Origin: Peptococcaceae bacterium UBA5356
GTDB lineage: Bacteria > Bacillota > Peptococcia > DRI-13 > DTU073
Assembly: GCA_002407935.1 (NCBI GenBank)
Contig: DHPU01000034.1
Location: 1 to 6,846 of the forward strand
DNA: 6,846 bases
Direction of reading: 5' to 3'
The translations under genes were made by a program, and so were the position numbers. This document shows, one piece after another, positions 5,320 through 6,846 of the stretch. Position 1 is the first letter of the stretch. Every line of letters starts with the position of its first letter. The notes beneath the pieces were generated by a model. It ran no database searches. It was not told the DNA's origin and saw only the letters and a program-made list of their open reading frames with translations.

Positions 5320-6201
5320 ATGGAGCAGAAATCAAATAAATCCTCCGATACCGTCAGTGATATAGAGATCATCAAAAAAATAGTCTCCGAAAAGGAGAAT
5401 GACGAGCTTGTGAAAGAAAAGCTGTATCGGATATTATACGAGGCGTCGTCAGCCGATGAAATCAACATGGATACTGACCTCATCGACGAATGTGTAAAAG
5501 CAATCGATCTTATTGAAGGCAATGAAGAACATATTCCCGAAGAAAAAATAAAGGCCATGCGGCAGAATGTTGACCGGCAGTATAGAGAATGGCGCAATAG
5601 CCAGCGTAAAATTGTAACTAGAAAGAGGATTGTTCAAATTGCAGCTTGCTTCATTTTAATTTTCTTTATGTCATCTGTAGTAGCAGACGCGATTGGTTAC
5701 AACCTGATACAATCGATGGTTAAATGGGGAAAAGATACCTTCAACTTGTCTTCACCAAATCAGCCGAGCGAGCAAAATAGCAATCCCAATATTTCTCAAA
5801 GAGAAACCTATAACAGTGTTGAGGAAGCCATGAAGGATATTCCTTCAAAGCCGTTATTGCCGAAGTGGGTTCCTGATCGTTTTACATTTAAGTATGCTGA
5901 GAAGTATGTCCGAACAGAGAATACGAAAATATTGTTATACTACCAGGATGGAAATAATAAATCTCTTGTTTTTGACTTTACCATCTATCACGAAGCTTAT
6001 AACGCGACCACAGATATTAACTTTGAAAAAGATGAAAACTTGGTGAAAGCTTTTGAAAAAAATAATATCAAACATTACATTCTTAAGAATCTTGACCAAA
6101 CCCAAGCGATTTGGAGTCATCTAAATATTGTCTATAACATAAGCGGCGACATCTCAACAGGTGAAATAGAAAAAATAATAAATTCTATATATGAAAGCTA
6201 A
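5320..6201 (+). CDS. single-pass membrane protein, DUF4367-like, probable anti-sigma factor or sensor
   Basis: This 293-residue protein has an acidic, helical cytoplasmic part (1-95), a basic stretch (96-104), one membrane helix (about 104-126, RIVQIAACFILIFFMSSVV), a polar Ser/Asn/Gln/Pro linker (143-162) and an outer domain (165-290). The outer domain resembles DUF4367: EEAMKDIPSKPLLPKWVPDR followed by alternating strands. N-terminus inside and C-terminus outside fits the basic residues before the helix. Proteins of this build are commonly encoded beside ECF sigma factors in Clostridia and hold or sense for them. No canonical zinc-binding anti-sigma motif is present, so anti-sigma activity is inferred from context. 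The ATG has AAAGGAG at 6-base spacing. Confidence 0.8.
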   Translation: MEQKSNKSSDTVSDIEIIKKIVSEKENDELVKEKLYRILYEASSADEINMDTDLIDECVKAIDLIEGNEEHIPEEKIKAMRQNVDRQYREWRNSQRKIVTRKRIVQIAACFILIFFMSSVVADAIGYNLIQSMVKWGKDTFNLSSPNQPSEQNSNPNISQRETYNSVEEAMKDIPSKPLLPKWVPDRFTFKYAEKYVRTENTKILLYYQDGNNKSLVFDFTIYHEAYNATTDINFEKDENLVKAFEKNNIKHYILKNLDQTQAIWSHLNIVYNISGDISTGEIEKIINSIYES

Positions 6202-6420
6202 AATATACTACCAGCATTTATGTTTATGCATGTATGCCTGACTAAAAGAGAGTTCCGATATTCGATCCTGTATCCTTTGTAGCATGTTTATTTTCGAAGG
6301 ATTATGATTAGGTAATGGGCCGGTTTATTTAACGGGTCCTTTTCCGTATGCGTGATTATCATATAAGTTTTGGGAGCCAAGGCTCCCTTTTTTATTGCCT
6401 GGAAAACTTTTAAAAATGCA
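6202..6420 (+). other. non-coding gap after the membrane protein gene
   Basis: I see no gene here. Its one clear feature is the intrinsic terminator at 6372-6393, which lies 170 bp beyond the stop codon. GGGCC/GGTCC followed by TTTT around 6317-6343 could be a weaker first terminator. Confidence 0.5.
6372..6393 (+). terminator. intrinsic terminator of the sigma/membrane-protein operon
   Basis: GGGAGCC-AA-GGCTCCC forms a perfect 7-bp stem (6372-6378 with 6381-6387) followed by six T (6388-6393). This is a textbook terminator on the plus strand. It separates the sigma/membrane-protein operon from the second promoter copy at 6421. Confidence 0.88.
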
Positions 6421-6449
6421 TGTGATTTTGGAGATTATGCGCAATGTAT
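6421..6449 (+). promoter_or_regulatory. putative ECF-type promoter (copy 2)
   Basis: TGTGATTTT (6421-6429) and AATGTAT (6443-6449) repeat the boxes of copy 1 with the same 22-base offset. The ribosome binding site GAAGGGAG (6456-6463) also lies at the same offset as in copy 1. Over the 54 bases from CATGTG to the start codon position, 39 match copy 1 by hand count. The start codon position holds CTG (6470) instead of ATG, and the gene behind it is decayed. Confidence 0.48.
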
Positions 6450-6469
6450 TTAATAGAAGGGAGAAAATT

Positions 6470-6727
6470 CTGGAAAGCCAAAACTTATTCCTGCCAAATT
6501 TCAGTAGGAATAAAACAATCGAAAGAACTTTTAGAAAGGAGTGTGATAGAGGGTATTAAGGACAAGCCGTATAGGCCATTGTACAACTATTTATTAGTTT
6601 GTTAGGCAAGTATGAATATACGCTGATTAAAGATCGTCAAAAATGATCAATTTGGCTAAAAACAAACAGAATCTCCCTGAAAATAGTATCAGAGGAACTT
6701 TTGGTCAAGCTCGGGCAAGTCAAATAA
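6470..6727 (+). pseudogene. decayed gene behind promoter copy 2
   Basis: One frame starting at the CTG at 6470 reads LESQNLFLPNFSRNKTIERT and onward, but is broken by stops at 6557, 6572, 6644 and 6725. Between stops it keeps protein-like stretches such as LFISLLGKYEYTLIKDRQK and ISLKIVSEELLVKLGQVK. Another frame reads KDKPYRPLYNYLL near 6558, so a frameshift is also possible. The leader matches that of the membrane-protein gene, so this was probably another target gene of the same sigma factor. I do not recognise the product, and the residues do not obviously match the upstream protein. Confidence 0.4.
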
Positions 6728-6812
6728 TGCGAATATTGAGCCTAATATGAGTGTTGACTGCTCTCGGAAGAAAAAATTTAAAAATAATTAGCTTGAATAT
6801 GGAGGTTAAGAT

Positions 6813-6846
6813 ATGTTATTTAAAAAAAAATTTGTTGCTGCGCTTC
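6813..6846 (+). CDS. start of an exported or membrane protein (cut by the window edge)
   Basis: An ATG at 6813 is preceded by GGAGG (6801-6805) with 7-base spacing and reads MLFKKKFVAAL before the window ends. A basic cluster followed by hydrophobic residues is how a signal peptide or membrane anchor begins. Nothing more can be said about the product. Confidence 0.6.
   Translation, partial: MLFKKKFVAAL

Noticed and set aside
4824..5637. Minus-strand open frames of 62-116 codons under the sigma and membrane-protein genes
   Set aside because: They are mirror images of well-supported plus-strand genes and have no independent support.

Overview
The window looks like Clostridia (Firmicutes) DNA. 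It is AT-rich outside one block, has strong AAGGAGG-type ribosome binding sites, and carries a tRNA-Leu with an encoded CCA end. It shows one end of an integrated mobile element of the Tn916/ICE kind, next to an ECF sigma factor and membrane-protein operon. No relaxase, coupling protein or type IV secretion gene is present, so only the recombination and regulation end of the element is visible.

Region 1 (1-311) holds tRNA-Leu(CAA) and its intrinsic terminator. This is the probable attachment site. No second copy of the tRNA 3' end occurs in the window, so the far end of the element lies outside it. Bases 1-49 vaguely resemble a decayed tRNA-Leu fragment.

Region 2 (369-3404, minus strand) has a gene order that resembles the end of Tn916. 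Reading with transcription, it holds an Orf7-like sigma-region-4 protein, an overlapping Orf8-like small HTH protein, a GC-rich block of about 600 bp full of hairpins with no convincing gene, an intrinsic terminator, an excisionase and a 405-residue tyrosine integrase. The hairpin-rich block looks like a structured leader or non-coding RNA in front of xis-int.

Region 3 (3405-4692) holds four strong inverted repeats in a row, then a divergent XRE-type regulator (Orf9-like, plus strand). On the minus strand beyond it is a class I cyclic-di-GMP (GEMM-I) riboswitch followed by an intrinsic terminator. The riboswitch points back across the regulator gene, toward the sigma/HTH/xis/int genes. Its position is comparable to the transcription that enters the recombination genes of Tn916 from upstream. 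A link between c-di-GMP and element mobility is an inference, but it is the most interesting reading of the window.

Region 4 (4693-6846, plus strand) holds an ECF sigma factor, then a putative ECF-type promoter driving a single-pass membrane protein with a DUF4367-like outer domain (probable anti-sigma factor or sensor). The same promoter and leader recur at identical spacing about 1150 bp downstream, in front of a decayed gene. A new gene with a signal-peptide-like start runs off the right edge. Whether this operon is cargo of the element or chromosomal cannot be decided here.
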